A DNA stretch of 64,000 nt, from contig NZ_JAKRVY010000003.1 of NCBI RefSeq assembly GCF_023638055.1, forward strand, positions 124,001 to 188,000, written 5' to 3'. The position numbers were made by a program, and so were the translations under genes. Positions 44,601-53,804 of this stretch are shown piece by piece. Position 1 is the first letter of the stretch. Each line of letters starts with the position of its first letter. Under the pieces are notes generated by a model that saw nothing but the letters and a program-made list of their open reading frames with translations, searched no databases and was not told where the DNA came from. Source of the stretch: Natranaeroarchaeum aerophilus. Its GTDB lineage: Archaea > Halobacteriota > Halobacteria > Halobacteriales > Natronoarchaeaceae.

Positions 44601-46460
44601 ATGGACCGACGCGAACCGCCACAGACCGACGAGGGCTGGTACGTGCTACACGACCTGCGAACGATCGACTGGGACGCCTGGACCGAGGCCGCACCGGCCG
44701 AGCGCGAGCGCGCGCTCGATGCTGGCGTCGAATACCTCGAAGCCGCCGAGGCTGTCGAAGACGCCGATGCGGGGGCATCAGCGGTGTTCACCGTCCTCGG
44801 CCACGAGGCCGATCTCATGCTGTTGCACCTGCGCCCGACGCTCGCGGATCTGGACACACTGGAACGCCAGTTCGAGACGACCGCCTTCGCGCGCTATACC
44901 GAGCACACCGGCTCGTACGTCTCCGTCACCGAGGCGTCGGGCTACACCGGCGCAGAGGCGTACTTCGACCCCGACGAGGAGGCCGATCCCGGCATCAAAA
45001 ACTACATCGAGTCACGGCTGTATCCGAGCCTGCCCGATGCCGACTTCGTCAGCTTCTACCCGATGGACAAACGCCGCGGGCCGGATCACAACTGGTACGA
45101 TCTGTCCTTCGAGGACCGTGCCGAGTTGATGTCAGGCCACGGCGACATCGGGCGAAGCTACGCGGGCAAGGTGAGCCAGATCATCTCCGGGAGCGTCGGC
45201 CTCGACGACTTCGAGTGGGGCGTCACGCTCTTTGCCGACAACCCGACCGACGTCAAGGATCTGCTCTACGAGATGCGCTTTGACCCCTCCTCCTCGCGAT
45301 ACGCGGAGTTCGGTCCCTTTTATTCGGGACGCCGCTTCAGCCCGGCCGAACTGGACGCCGTGCTGGCCGGGGAGCCGGTCGGCGTCGACGATGCGGAGGA
45401 AGCGGGAATCAGCGACGAGGGGGCGGCGACGCCGGCGGATGCGGAGTCAGAGCACGGGAACGCGGTCTCAGCGGATGCGGACGACGACAGCGCCCGCGAC
45501 GTGCCGAGCGAACTCGATCGGCTCGGCGTCTCGCTGCCCGACGAGGGCGTCGGACTGGTCGTCTACTCCGACGCCCCCACCGACGAGGTCGACGAGGAGG
45601 TCGAGGGGCTGCGCGGAAACTTCGAGCACTACGACTCCCATCTCGGCACCGAGGTCGTCGGCGACGGGGAGGGCACCGCCGTCGTCAGCGGCTGGGAGAC
45701 CGACCGCGCCGCGGGCATCGCCAGCGGCTTCCTCGAAGAGCTGCCGGGCGTCACCGGCTACCTGCAGGGCAGCCTCGACGGCGGGGGAAGCGAGTTCCAC
45801 GCGGTCGGCGACGGCGAGGACCACGAGGAGGCGGCCGACGAAGCGGAGGATACTCACGACCGGACCGACGAGGACGCCGAGAGCATCCGCGACGAACTCG
45901 ACGACCACGGCATCTACGCGGGCCAGCCCCACGGCGAGGACGTCTACGCGCTCGTGCTGTATTCGGCGGCAGACGTCGACGAGCTCCGCGAAGAGGTCGC
46001 GAGCCTGAGCGACGGCTTCGACCGCTACGACACCCACAGCAAGACGGCGGTGTACACGACCGAGGGCGCAGATCCTGCGGTCGTCAGCATCTGGGAGACC
46101 GAGGACGCCGCCAACACCGCGAGTGACTACCTCTCGGACCTGCCCGAGATCGTCCGACAGGCTGGCGACGAGGCCGAGACCTTCGGCACGATGGGGATGT
46201 TCTACACCGTCAAGCCCGAACACGAGGACGACTTCGTCGAAAAGTTCGACACCGTCGGCGGCCTCCTCGAAGAGATGGACGGTCACCGCCAGACCGACCT
46301 CTACGCGAACGTCGAGGACGACTGCGATATGTTCATCGCGAGCCGCTGGGACTCGAAAGAGGACTGCATGGCCTTTTTCCGGAGCGACGCCTTCAGCGAC
46401 ACGGTCGACTGGGGGCGGGACGTGCTCGCCGACCGGCCGCGGCACGTCTTTCTGGCCTGA
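44601..46460 (+). CDS. pitA: HemQ/chlorite dismutase-family heme protein fused to antibiotic-monooxygenase-like domains (PitA type)
   Basis: A 619-residue fusion. Residues 1-250 are a full chlorite-dismutase/HemQ (coproheme decarboxylase) domain: EHTGSYVSVTEASGYTG, SFYPMDKRRG, and MSGHGDIGRSYAGKV with the probable heme-ligand His180. Acidic linkers follow. Two related beta-alpha repeats occur at about 305-395 and 433-520 (each with LVVYS/LVLYS...FxxYDSH/YDTH...VSGWET/VSIWET). A C-terminal antibiotic-monooxygenase-like domain covers 526-619 (MFYTVKPEHEDDFVEKF). PitA of Haloferax is a Cld-monooxygenase fusion; the extra repeats make this one longer. A role in heme synthesis is likely. Confidence 0.9.
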   Translation: MDRREPPQTDEGWYVLHDLRTIDWDAWTEAAPAERERALDAGVEYLEAAEAVEDADAGASAVFTVLGHEADLMLLHLRPTLADLDTLERQFETTAFARYTEHTGSYVSVTEASGYTGAEAYFDPDEEADPGIKNYIESRLYPSLPDADFVSFYPMDKRRGPDHNWYDLSFEDRAELMSGHGDIGRSYAGKVSQIISGSVGLDDFEWGVTLFADNPTDVKDLLYEMRFDPSSSRYAEFGPFYSGRRFSPAELDAVLAGEPVGVDDAEEAGISDEGAATPADAESEHGNAVSADADDDSARDVPSELDRLGVSLPDEGVGLVVYSDAPTDEVDEEVEGLRGNFEHYDSHLGTEVVGDGEGTAVVSGWETDRAAGIASGFLEELPGVTGYLQGSLDGGGSEFHAVGDGEDHEEAADEAEDTHDRTDEDAESIRDELDDHGIYAGQPHGEDVYALVLYSAADVDELREEVASLSDGFDRYDTHSKTAVYTTEGADPAVVSIWETEDAANTASDYLSDLPEIVRQAGDEAETFGTMGMFYTVKPEHEDDFVEKFDTVGGLLEEMDGHRQTDLYANVEDDCDMFIASRWDSKEDCMAFFRSDAFSDTVDWGRDVLADRPRHVFLA

Positions 46461-46583
46461 TCGCGTTCGCTCTTCTCACGTACCCCGGTCGGCGGTGATG
46501 TCCGTCGATCGGTAGTCTCCCAGTGACAATACCCACTCTGAGAGGAACAAGGCTATCAGGGTCGACCGCGAATTGGAAGTTCA

Positions 46584-47921
46584 ATGAGCGAGGGGACAAC
46601 GTACTACGTCATCAGTGATCTCCACATTGGTGGTGACGAACAGCTGGAACACGTCGAATTTCTCGACGAACTCATCGAGTTTCTGGAACGGCTGGAAGCG
46701 AACGAGGAAGACGCCGAGCTGATCATCAACGGCGACGCGTTCGGCCTCTGGGAGTTTACGACGATCGGGGGGATCGAGAAGTTCGAGTCCCTCGAAGCGA
46801 GCTATCCCGAGCTGTTCGAGCAGTTCCGCGCCACCGGCGAGACGATGCCGATCACGCTGTTGCCGGGGAACCACGACCACGAGCTCGCCGCGTACGACGA
46901 GTACATCGACCGGTTCGCCGAGTACAACATCACGCTAGAACCGGAGCTGTCGATCACTCGTGAGGTCGGCGAGCGCGCGATCCACTTCGAGCACGGCCAC
47001 CAGCAGGACCCGAACAACCGCATCGAAGATTTTGGGAATGAGCACGCGACGCCGCTTGGCTACTTCTACAACACGCACGTGACCAGCCGCGCGGGACAGC
47101 TTTCGGACAGGGGGCGATTCAACTGGCTCAAAGACGTACAGGCGGTGACGCCGACCGAACGGATGCCCAACTGGCTCATCTCGAAGTACTTCTATCGCGA
47201 GATGAACCCGTTCCTGCGCTATGCCGCCGTTCCGTTCCTCCTACTGTTCAACATCAGCGTGATCCTCGCAGTGCTCGCGGGGCTGGATCTCGCCGGAATC
47301 TGGTCGATGCCTGTCGAGCGAACGCAGTCGGCCCTCAGCCAGTTCGGGCTGGCCGGGACCGCGGCGTATATGATACTCTGGCTCAACGCCATCGTGGCCG
47401 GACTGCTCTTGCTGGTCGGCATCCCGCTGTACGTCTTCCTGCGGGACGTCAGGCAGACGATCGACCGCTTTGGGGTCTTCGAGACTCCACTGACCGTCGA
47501 TCCGGAGGAACCCTACGTCGAGGCGGCCAGGGACGTCTTCGAGGAGCGCCCGGAGACGGCGATCTTCTGTTACGGACACACCCACCGACCGGGAATCAGA
47601 GAGGTCGACGACCGGCTGCTCGTCAACACGGGGACGTGGCTCAAACGCCTCCATCGCCGTGACGTCGCCGGACGCCTCATTCCCCCGGTGTTCGCCCCGA
47701 GCTACCAGATTCCGGTCGTTCGGATCGAGGCTAGCGAGGAGGGCGTGGCCGTCGAGTACGAGGAGATCGAGAAGGACAATCCACGGAAAGAAGAGCTTAC
47801 CCTCACAGAGCGGTTCCTGACGCGGAGCCGGGAGCCGAACCCGGAGCTCCCCGATCGGACGGTTGTCTCGGACGGCACTGTGTCGGACGATCCGACACGG
47901 GCAGAACAGCCAGCCAGCTAG
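46584..47921 (+). CDS. Metallophosphoesterase with membrane segments inside the catalytic domain
   Basis: A 445-residue calcineurin-like phosphoesterase. Metal motifs are in order: SDLHIG (D12, H14), INGDAFG (about 50), LPGNHDHE (about 93), HFEHGHQQDP (about 136) and CYGHTHRPG (about 331). Between the fourth and fifth motif two membrane helices are inserted (about 213-238 and 259-283), so the active site is assembled from parts on both sides of a hairpin in the membrane. Similarity to LpxH-like pyrophosphatases suggests a lipid-linked or nucleotide substrate, unproven. The C-terminal tail (about 400-445) is acidic and disordered. Confidence 0.88.
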   Translation: MSEGTTYYVISDLHIGGDEQLEHVEFLDELIEFLERLEANEEDAELIINGDAFGLWEFTTIGGIEKFESLEASYPELFEQFRATGETMPITLLPGNHDHELAAYDEYIDRFAEYNITLEPELSITREVGERAIHFEHGHQQDPNNRIEDFGNEHATPLGYFYNTHVTSRAGQLSDRGRFNWLKDVQAVTPTERMPNWLISKYFYREMNPFLRYAAVPFLLLFNISVILAVLAGLDLAGIWSMPVERTQSALSQFGLAGTAAYMILWLNAIVAGLLLLVGIPLYVFLRDVRQTIDRFGVFETPLTVDPEEPYVEAARDVFEERPETAIFCYGHTHRPGIREVDDRLLVNTGTWLKRLHRRDVAGRLIPPVFAPSYQIPVVRIEASEEGVAVEYEEIEKDNPRKEELTLTERFLTRSREPNPELPDRTVVSDGTVSDDPTRAEQPAS

Positions 47922-48409
47922 GGCGCGTCGGCCCGCTCGGGCTCCGGTCGCCGGACGTTGATCTCCCCGTTCGTCGTCACGCTCACGACGAGCGACGCCG
48001 TCACTTCTCTGCCGATCACCGCATCGCCTGCGGCGTCGCTGACCGCTTTCATCAGGTCCGGTGCGGACTGTGTGACCTTGACGTTTGCGTCGTCACAGGC
48101 GTCGTAGACACGGCCGGGCACGTCGTACAGGTCCGTCCCGGCATCGATCCGGACCCGAACCGGAGCCTGCAACGCTTCGGCAAACGCGATCGTCTCGCGG
48201 GACTTCCGGATGTTCTCGCGCGCACTCGACTCGATGCTGGAGACGTTCGCCCGCGAGGTGCCGAGTCGCTCTGCGATCGCCGACTGGGAGAGCCCGCGCT
48301 CGCGGAGGATCAGCACCTCGGCCTGTCGGCGCGTGAGGACGTTCTCGTCCCCGTCGAACCCGATACTGTCGAGTAGTTCGTCGACGTCGAGCGCCTCGTT
48401 CTCGCTCAT
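47918..48409 (-). CDS. Tfx-family DNA-binding protein
   Basis: A 163-residue regulator with an N-terminal helix-turn-helix (LTRRQAEVLILRERGLSQSAIAERLGTSRANVSSIESSARENIRK, about 25-70), the hallmark of Tfx. A C-terminal domain binds an unknown ligand (VRIDAGTDLYDVPGRVYDACDDANVKV). Tfx was described as a regulator of molybdenum formylmethanofuran dehydrogenase genes in methanogens; in haloarchaea its targets are unclear. A MoaB gene lies 2.3 kb away. A GAGGTGG ribosome-binding site precedes the ATG. It overlaps the phosphoesterase gene by four bases, tail to tail. Confidence 0.9.
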   Translation of the reverse strand: MSENEALDVDELLDSIGFDGDENVLTRRQAEVLILRERGLSQSAIAERLGTSRANVSSIESSARENIRKSRETIAFAEALQAPVRVRIDAGTDLYDVPGRVYDACDDANVKVTQSAPDLMKAVSDAAGDAVIGREVTASLVVSVTTNGEINVRRPEPERADAP

Positions 48410-48607
48410 CGTCCACCTCTACTGTGACGATCGGTGGGATGACCAGTCTCGGACGGCCACGCGATATCGAACGGCATTGGCGGTGTTTCGCCCCCCACTC
48501 GCAAAAAAGCACCTGGACGTCGCGTCGCGGCACGCGAGACGGTGACCACGATACTGACCTTTGCCGCCTGAGCCACGTTTAGGATATCCGGGCCCCTAAT
48601 CGGATGT

Positions 48608-49303
48608 ATGGACGACAGTACCGCGGTCGTGACGGGTGCAACGAGTGGGATCGGCCGGGCGGTCGCCGCCGCCTGCGCGGACGAGGGCGCACACGTCGTC
48701 GCCTGTGCGCGCGATGCCGACGATATCGCCGACGTGGTAGCCAAAATCGAGTCCAGCGGGGGGACGGCAACCGGCGTTCGCGCCGACGTTCGTGACGAGT
48801 TCGACGCCGAACGTCTCGCCGAAACCGCCGCCCGGGTTGGCAATGATGGCATCGAGTACGTCTTCGCGAACGCCGGTGTGTTCCACGGGAGCCCCGGCGA
48901 CGAACCGATCGATGCGGAGAGCTACACCACCTACGACGACCATCTGCGAACGAACGGTAGAGGGGTCTTCGCGACGATCAAAGAGGCGAAGCCGCATCTG
49001 ACCGACACCGCCCGGGTGATCGTCCCGACCGGTTCGGTCGCCCGTGACGCGAAAGCGGGGATCGGCTCGTATGCGGTCTCGAAGGCGACCGCCGAGGCGA
49101 TCGCCCGCGCGTTCGCGGTGGATATCGAGCAGACCGTCGGCTGCGTCGATCCCGGACAGGTCGCCACGGATCTGTCGGGACCGGGCGGGCGTGATCCCGA
49201 AGATGTCGCGCCGATGTTCGTCTGGGCGGCGACAGAGGCCGATCCGGAGGAGCTAAACGGTGCGGTTCTCGGACTGCGTGAGTGGAAGATGGCGACGCGG
49301 TGA
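48608..49303 (+). CDS. Short-chain dehydrogenase/reductase
   Basis: A 231-residue SDR. The NAD(P) motif TGATSGIGRA (residues 9-18), the NAG motif (ANAGVF, about 94-99), the catalytic Ser in TGSVARDA and Tyr/Lys in YAVSK (about 157-161) are all in place. The acidic residues around the cofactor loop (ARDADD, with Arg after the second strand) suggest NADP. The substrate is unknown. The gene is a single unit divergent from tfx. Confidence 0.93.
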   Translation: MDDSTAVVTGATSGIGRAVAAACADEGAHVVACARDADDIADVVAKIESSGGTATGVRADVRDEFDAERLAETAARVGNDGIEYVFANAGVFHGSPGDEPIDAESYTTYDDHLRTNGRGVFATIKEAKPHLTDTARVIVPTGSVARDAKAGIGSYAVSKATAEAIARAFAVDIEQTVGCVDPGQVATDLSGPGGRDPEDVAPMFVWAATEADPEELNGAVLGLREWKMATR

Positions 49304-49316
49304 CTCACGCGCCGAC

Positions 49317-49940
49317 TCACAGCTCCCGGTCGCTGTCCGGGTTGTCCAGTTCCCAGAGGATTTCGGGGAGAAAGGCATCGAGTTCGTCGATGACGCGGCG
49401 CTCGCTGACATTCAGGCCCTCGCAGTGTTCGTGGGCCGAGTCGCGGATGTCGACGTGAAGCTCGCCGTCTTCGAGCGTCACCGCGAGCGGAAAGACCGAA
49501 CAGCGTGCGGGCTTCCAGTCGTGTTCGGCGTGGAGCGCACAGAGGCCGTCCTCGCGCAAGAAGTAACAGGCTGCACCGTCCTCGGCGACGTGCTCCTCGC
49601 GGTCTTTCTCCTCGCGCCGGACGAAATCGTGGCCGCGGAACTCCGTCGTCGACTCGTTGAGGTTTGCGCGCTCGGCGAGACCGAGAAAGTCACGGTCGTA
49701 CAGCAAGACGCCGTGCTGACAGCACCAGGTGCAGTCGTCGACACACTCGAACGTGAGGTCGGGATCGAACTCGACGATAACCTCGCGGTCGGGATACACC
49801 TCGACGCGCTGGCCCGTCTGATCGGTCGACACGAACACCCGTTCGGGCGGCGCAGCAAAAAGCGCGACGCATCCGGTACCGCGCCGCTCCGTGGCGACGA
49901 CCGTATCAGGACTCGAAGAGCGCGTGATCGTCGTCGACAT
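49317..49940 (-). CDS. YkgJ-type cysteine-cluster protein
   Basis: A 207-residue protein of the YkgJ/Fe-S or zinc-cysteine cluster family: DDCTWCCQHGV (C-x2-CC), CYFLREDGLCALH and ARCSVFPL give the conserved cysteines that bind a metal centre. Members are of unknown function; some are predicted metal chaperones. The start at 49940 overlaps cbiL by 35 bases, so it is probably the last gene of the COG0523-MoaB-CbiL operon. No alternative ATG exists before the first conserved block. Confidence 0.85.
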   Translation of the reverse strand: MSTTITRSSSPDTVVATERRGTGCVALFAAPPERVFVSTDQTGQRVEVYPDREVIVEFDPDLTFECVDDCTWCCQHGVLLYDRDFLGLAERANLNESTTEFRGHDFVRREEKDREEHVAEDGAACYFLREDGLCALHAEHDWKPARCSVFPLAVTLEDGELHVDIRDSAHEHCEGLNVSERRVIDELDAFLPEILWELDNPDSDREL

Positions 49941-50586
49941 CGGCCCGTTCGGCGTACGCCAGCGTATAGTAGTCTCGATCGGCTAGCTCGGTGGGATCGT
50001 CGGTGATCACCGTCTCGCCCTGTTCCATGAACAGCCGCCGACCATACGTGACCTCGTAGCCCGCATCGACGAGTTTCTCGTGGGTCACCGGCACGTCGGT
50101 CACTTTGAACAGGATCAGCCTGTCCGGGCCAACCGGCGCGTCGCCGCCGGACGCTTCCCGGAGCGTGAGCTCGCTTCCGGCGGCGATTTCGACGTCCAGC
50201 GCGGCCGCAAAGGCCGTTACTGAGCTCACGCCCGGCACGACCTCGACGTCGACTCCGGGATGGAACCGTTCGATGGTTCGTCGCAGGTGACCGAACGTCG
50301 AGTACACGTTGGGATCTCCAAGCGTAACAAACGCGGCATCGCCGTCCTCGGCCGTAGGTGCTACATCGGAAGCGGCCGACTTCCATGCCTGACGGAGCTC
50401 CGCCTCGTCCCGTGTCATCGGAAACTCGAGGTCGCCGATCCGGGACTCGGGGACGTGTTCGAGCGCGACCGATCGCGAGAGTCGTCCCGGCGTGTAGACG
50501 ACATCGACTTCATCCAGTACCTGCGCACCGCGGACCGTCAACAGGCCCGCGTCCCCGGGCCCGAGACCGACTCCGTACAGCGTCAT
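49906..50586 (-). CDS. cbiL: Cobalt-factor II C20-methyltransferase (CbiL)
   Basis: A 226-residue tetrapyrrole methyltransferase. It starts LYGVGLGPGDAGLLTVRGAQVL, the CbiL/CobI signature, and has the SAM loop FVTLGDPNVYSTFGHL near 85 and the central VVPGVSSVTAFAAALD near 124. CbiL methylates C20 of cobalt-precorrin-2 (cobalt-factor II) with SAM in anaerobic cobalamin synthesis. The other cobalamin genes are not near, so it has left the usual cbi cluster and joined an operon with two COG0523 metallochaperones and MoaB. Confidence 0.9.
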   Translation of the reverse strand: MTLYGVGLGPGDAGLLTVRGAQVLDEVDVVYTPGRLSRSVALEHVPESRIGDLEFPMTRDEAELRQAWKSAASDVAPTAEDGDAAFVTLGDPNVYSTFGHLRRTIERFHPGVDVEVVPGVSSVTAFAAALDVEIAAGSELTLREASGGDAPVGPDRLILFKVTDVPVTHEKLVDAGYEVTYGRRLFMEQGETVITDDPTELADRDYYTLAYAERADVDDDHALFES

Positions 50587-50671
50587 GTCGCGATCACCGC
50601 TGCAGTGTTTGCGTCCATCGTGTCATCCCTTCGGAGAGCTTGCCTCATGGAACTTCCGTGCCGGGTCGGCA

Positions 50672-51286
50672 TCACGGGTCGTCCTCGACGATCGCCCGTC
50701 CAGCAGGATCCGACATCTGGTGGCGTGTCGCCAGCCCGGCCAGATGCGGCGTTTCGGGAACGATCAGCGTCTCGGTCGCCAGCTCTACCGCGCTTGCGCT
50801 TCCGGGGAGACAGAAGATCGGAACGCCGTCTGCGATCCCGGCGAGCGCACGACTCGCCATTGCCCGCGTACCGACTTCCTCGTAGGAAAGCATACGGAAC
50901 AGCTCGCCGAACCCGCGGAGACGACGGTCGATCGTCGCCTGGACTGCGTCGGGTGTCACGTCGTCCGCAGTGACGCCGGTGCCGCCCGTGGTGATGATGG
51001 TATCGACGTCCTGTCGCGTCAGCAGGGACTCCAGCAGGTCTTCGATACGGTCAGCGTCGTCCGGGACCAGCGCGCGGGCGGTCACGCGATGGCCCGCGGA
51101 CTCGAAGGTCACTACTGCGGTGTCGCCGCCGGGGTCGTCGACCGTGGAGAGGGCGTCAGCGGGGTTGTGCTCGTCGTACCGGGAGGTCGAGACGGTGACG
51201 ACGGCGACGTACAGGGGATCGATGACGTCGTGACTGTGGTTGTCAGTACTACGGCGCCGGGAGCGGTCGACGTGGTCGCCCGTCAT
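50672..51286 (-). CDS. moaB: Molybdenum cofactor biosynthesis protein MoaB/Mog-type
   Basis: A 204-residue MoaB/Mog family protein that adenylates molybdopterin before metal insertion. It has the core TIITTGGTGVTADDVTPDAV (about 97-116), LSYEEVGTRAMASRALAG and PGSASAVELATE (substrate-binding loop). An N-terminal extension of about 25 polar residues is unusual. The ATG overlaps the stop of the upstream COG0523 gene by four bases, so expression is coupled with a metal-handling GTPase. Confidence 0.92.
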   Translation of the reverse strand: MTGDHVDRSRRRSTDNHSHDVIDPLYVAVVTVSTSRYDEHNPADALSTVDDPGGDTAVVTFESAGHRVTARALVPDDADRIEDLLESLLTRQDVDTIITTGGTGVTADDVTPDAVQATIDRRLRGFGELFRMLSYEEVGTRAMASRALAGIADGVPIFCLPGSASAVELATETLIVPETPHLAGLATRHQMSDPAGRAIVEDDP

Positions 51287-52569
51287 CGCTGACCCCGTAG
51301 CGCCGCCGGTCTGGTCGTTCGGGTACCGGAGCCGTCGATCACGAGCTCCTGACCCGTGCGCCGGGGGAACCGGTCGTCGTCCAGCCCCTCACGTTCGCCC
51401 TCACGGACCAGCGTCTCGTCGAGCGCGGCGGTGACCGCGGCCTCGTCAAGTCCCTTGCCGATGACGACCAGGCGGGTCTCGCGATCGCCGACGTCGGGGT
51501 CCCAGTCGAGATCGTCGCCGCGTCGGTAGATCTCCTGTCTGGACTCCGGGAGGCTGGCGATCCAGCGCCCTTCCGGGACGACTCGTGTCGCCGATCCCGC
51601 GAAACTGGCGGTGAAGGCGTGGCGATCCCGGCCTGCGACCCAGAGGATTCCCTTCATGCGAACGACGCTCGCGGGCAACGACTGGAGGCAGTCGACGAAC
51701 CGCCCCGGGTGGACCGGCCGGCGTCGGTGGTACGTAAACGAGTCCAGTCCGAACGCCTCCGGGGGATGCCTGTGGTCGTGGCCGTCGTGCGAGTGGTCAT
51801 CGTGGGAGTGATCGTGGTCGTCATGCGAGTGTTCCGTCCCACTCTCGGCGTTGTCACCGCCGTCAGCGTCGCGCAGGATCTGCTTCCACCCTGCCGAAGA
51901 CTGTGACTCGTCCTCGTCGAACAGCCCGGTGTCGAGAACGTCCTCCGGCGAGACGTCACCGTGGGTCGTCTCGTGGATCGTCGCGCGCGGCTGGAGGGAC
52001 CGAAGCGTCTCGGTGAGGGCCGCACGCTCGTCCTCGTCGACCAGATCGCACTTGTTGACCAGCAGGACGTCGGCGAGTTCGACCTGTTCGACGAGCAGTT
52101 CCGACAGGGGACGGCTCTCGTCGGCTTCGTCAGCCGCTCCGAGCGGCTGGCCCTCGAGTACTGCATCGTGGAACGTGCGGGCGTCGACGACCGTCACGAG
52201 GGCGTCGAGATCGTACCGGGGGGCGACCTGCGGCGAGCGGACGAATCGCTCGACGATCGGCGCGGGATCGCTCACGCCCGAGGGTTCGACCAGCAGGTGA
52301 TCGAACGACGATTTGCCGTCGAGTTCCAGCAAGGCGGCATCGAGTTCGCCCTGCAGACCACAGCAGATACAGCCGTTCGAGAGCTCTGTGAGCTCGGAGC
52401 CACCCGAAAGCTCCGAACGCGACTCGATGAGGTCGGCGTCGACGTTGACCTCGCCCATGTCGTTAACGAGGACGGCCACGTCACGATCGGCGTCGGTCAG
52501 CACGCGATTCACGAGCGTCGTCTTCCCCGCGCCGAGGCCGCCGCTGAGCAGGGTGACGGGGGTGGGCAT
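51283..52569 (-). CDS. COG0523/CobW-family GTPase with long His/Asp-rich loop
   Basis: A 428-residue G3E GTPase of the COG0523 (CobW/ZNG1/YjiA) family. P-loop GGLGAGKTT (about 9-17), metal-binding motif CICC (about 76-79), Walker B-like LVEPSG, and NKCD for guanine specificity are visible. A loop near 245-265 consists almost entirely of His and Asp, a metal-sequestering segment. The C-terminal CobW domain follows, with VVRMKGILWVAGRD. These proteins load Zn, Co or other metals onto target proteins. It overlaps the second COG0523 gene by one base and moaB by four. Confidence 0.93.
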   Translation of the reverse strand: MPTPVTLLSGGLGAGKTTLVNRVLTDADRDVAVLVNDMGEVNVDADLIESRSELSGGSELTELSNGCICCGLQGELDAALLELDGKSSFDHLLVEPSGVSDPAPIVERFVRSPQVAPRYDLDALVTVVDARTFHDAVLEGQPLGAADEADESRPLSELLVEQVELADVLLVNKCDLVDEDERAALTETLRSLQPRATIHETTHGDVSPEDVLDTGLFDEDESQSSAGWKQILRDADGGDNAESGTEHSHDDHDHSHDDHSHDGHDHRHPPEAFGLDSFTYHRRRPVHPGRFVDCLQSLPASVVRMKGILWVAGRDRHAFTASFAGSATRVVPEGRWIASLPESRQEIYRRGDDLDWDPDVGDRETRLVVIGKGLDEAAVTAALDETLVREGEREGLDDDRFPRRTGQELVIDGSGTRTTRPAALRGQR

Positions 52570-53777
52570 CAGTCGTCGGCCAGCGCCAGTTCGCGCTGGT
52601 CGTCGGTCCCGAACGGATCCGGGAACCCGGTCCAGTCCTCGTCCATCTCGGCGTCGGTGAGCACGCACTCTTCCAGAGAGTCGATGAGCGGGTCGGCATC
52701 GAACTCCCGGCCGATGAAGACGAGTTCGGTGCCACGGTCGCCCCACTGTTCGTCCCAGTCCTCTTCGATACCGGGACGCGCCTGGAAATACCGTTCCTGC
52801 TGGGCGGGCGGCAAGGCGGCGATCCACTGTCCCGCCGGTCCTGCTCGAACCGACGTGCCGGCCTTGTCGATCCCCATCGCGACGTCCTCGCGGCCCGCAC
52901 TCCAGAAAAAGCCCTTCGCACGGATGATCTGGTCGGGGAGCTCGGCGAGCAGGTCGGCGATCCGCTCGGGATGGAACGGACGGTCCGCCTCGAAGGTAAA
53001 GGAGGTTACGCCGTGTTCTTCCTGTGGGTCGTGATGGTGATCGTGGTTGAGTTCGTGTTTCCAGCCGGCGGACTGGCTGGCGGCGTCGAAGTCGAACAGG
53101 CCGGTATCGAGGATCCGTCCTGGATCGATATTCCCGTGTTCGGTTCGGATGATCTCCGCGCGGGGCTGGAGCCGTTCGAGCACGGCCTCAATCTCGTCGA
53201 GCGCGTCCGCGGGCACGAGATCGCACTTGTTGAGCAAGAGGACGTCACAGAACTCGATCTGGTCGAGCAGTGCCTCCTCGGGAACACGACCGTCTTCCGG
53301 GCTGAGCTCGTCGGCTGTCAGCGCCGCTCCGGAATCGAAGGCCTCGTAGAAGCTGTGTGCGTTGACGACCGTGACCGTCGTGTCGAGTTCGTAGGTACCC
53401 GTGGGATCGAACTCGGTGTCCTCGAACCCGCGAGCGAACGTCTGTGCGACCGGGATCGGTTCGCTGATCCCCGAGGACTCGACCAGCAGGTAGTCGAAGT
53501 CACGGAGCTCGGCGAGGCGGCCGACTTCCTCGAGCATGTCGCCGCGCAGCCGACAGCAGATACAGCCGTTCGACATCTCGATGATCTCCTCGTCGCCCTC
53601 CGAGAGCTCCGATTGCTGTTCGACCAGTTCGGCGTCAACGTTGATCTCGCCCATATCGTTGACGACCACGGCGACGTCGAGGCCGTGCTCCTCGTTGAGA
53701 ACGGTGTTGAGCGTCGTTGTCTTGCCCGCACCGAGGCTACCGCTAAGTATCGTGACGGGAATCGGTGAGTCTGTCAT
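52569..53777 (-). CDS. COG0523/CobW-family GTPase
   Basis: A 402-residue COG0523 GTPase, first gene of the operon. It has P-loop GSLGAGKTTTLN (about 11-22), CICC (about 79), NKCDLVP and a C-terminal CobW domain with IIRAKGFFWSAGRED. A short His cluster (NHDHHHDPQEEH) sits at the position of the longer loop in its neighbour, so the two are paralogues that diverged in metal capacity. Start 53777 (MTDSPIPVT) is preferred; upstream lies a promoter with an inverted repeat shared with a NikR-like gene, suggesting metal-dependent control. Confidence 0.93.
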   Translation of the reverse strand: MTDSPIPVTILSGSLGAGKTTTLNTVLNEEHGLDVAVVVNDMGEINVDAELVEQQSELSEGDEEIIEMSNGCICCRLRGDMLEEVGRLAELRDFDYLLVESSGISEPIPVAQTFARGFEDTEFDPTGTYELDTTVTVVNAHSFYEAFDSGAALTADELSPEDGRVPEEALLDQIEFCDVLLLNKCDLVPADALDEIEAVLERLQPRAEIIRTEHGNIDPGRILDTGLFDFDAASQSAGWKHELNHDHHHDPQEEHGVTSFTFEADRPFHPERIADLLAELPDQIIRAKGFFWSAGREDVAMGIDKAGTSVRAGPAGQWIAALPPAQQERYFQARPGIEEDWDEQWGDRGTELVFIGREFDADPLIDSLEECVLTDAEMDEDWTGFPDPFGTDDQRELALADD

Positions 53778-53804
53778 TGGTCCGTGCAGGTTTAACAATT
53801 CGGA

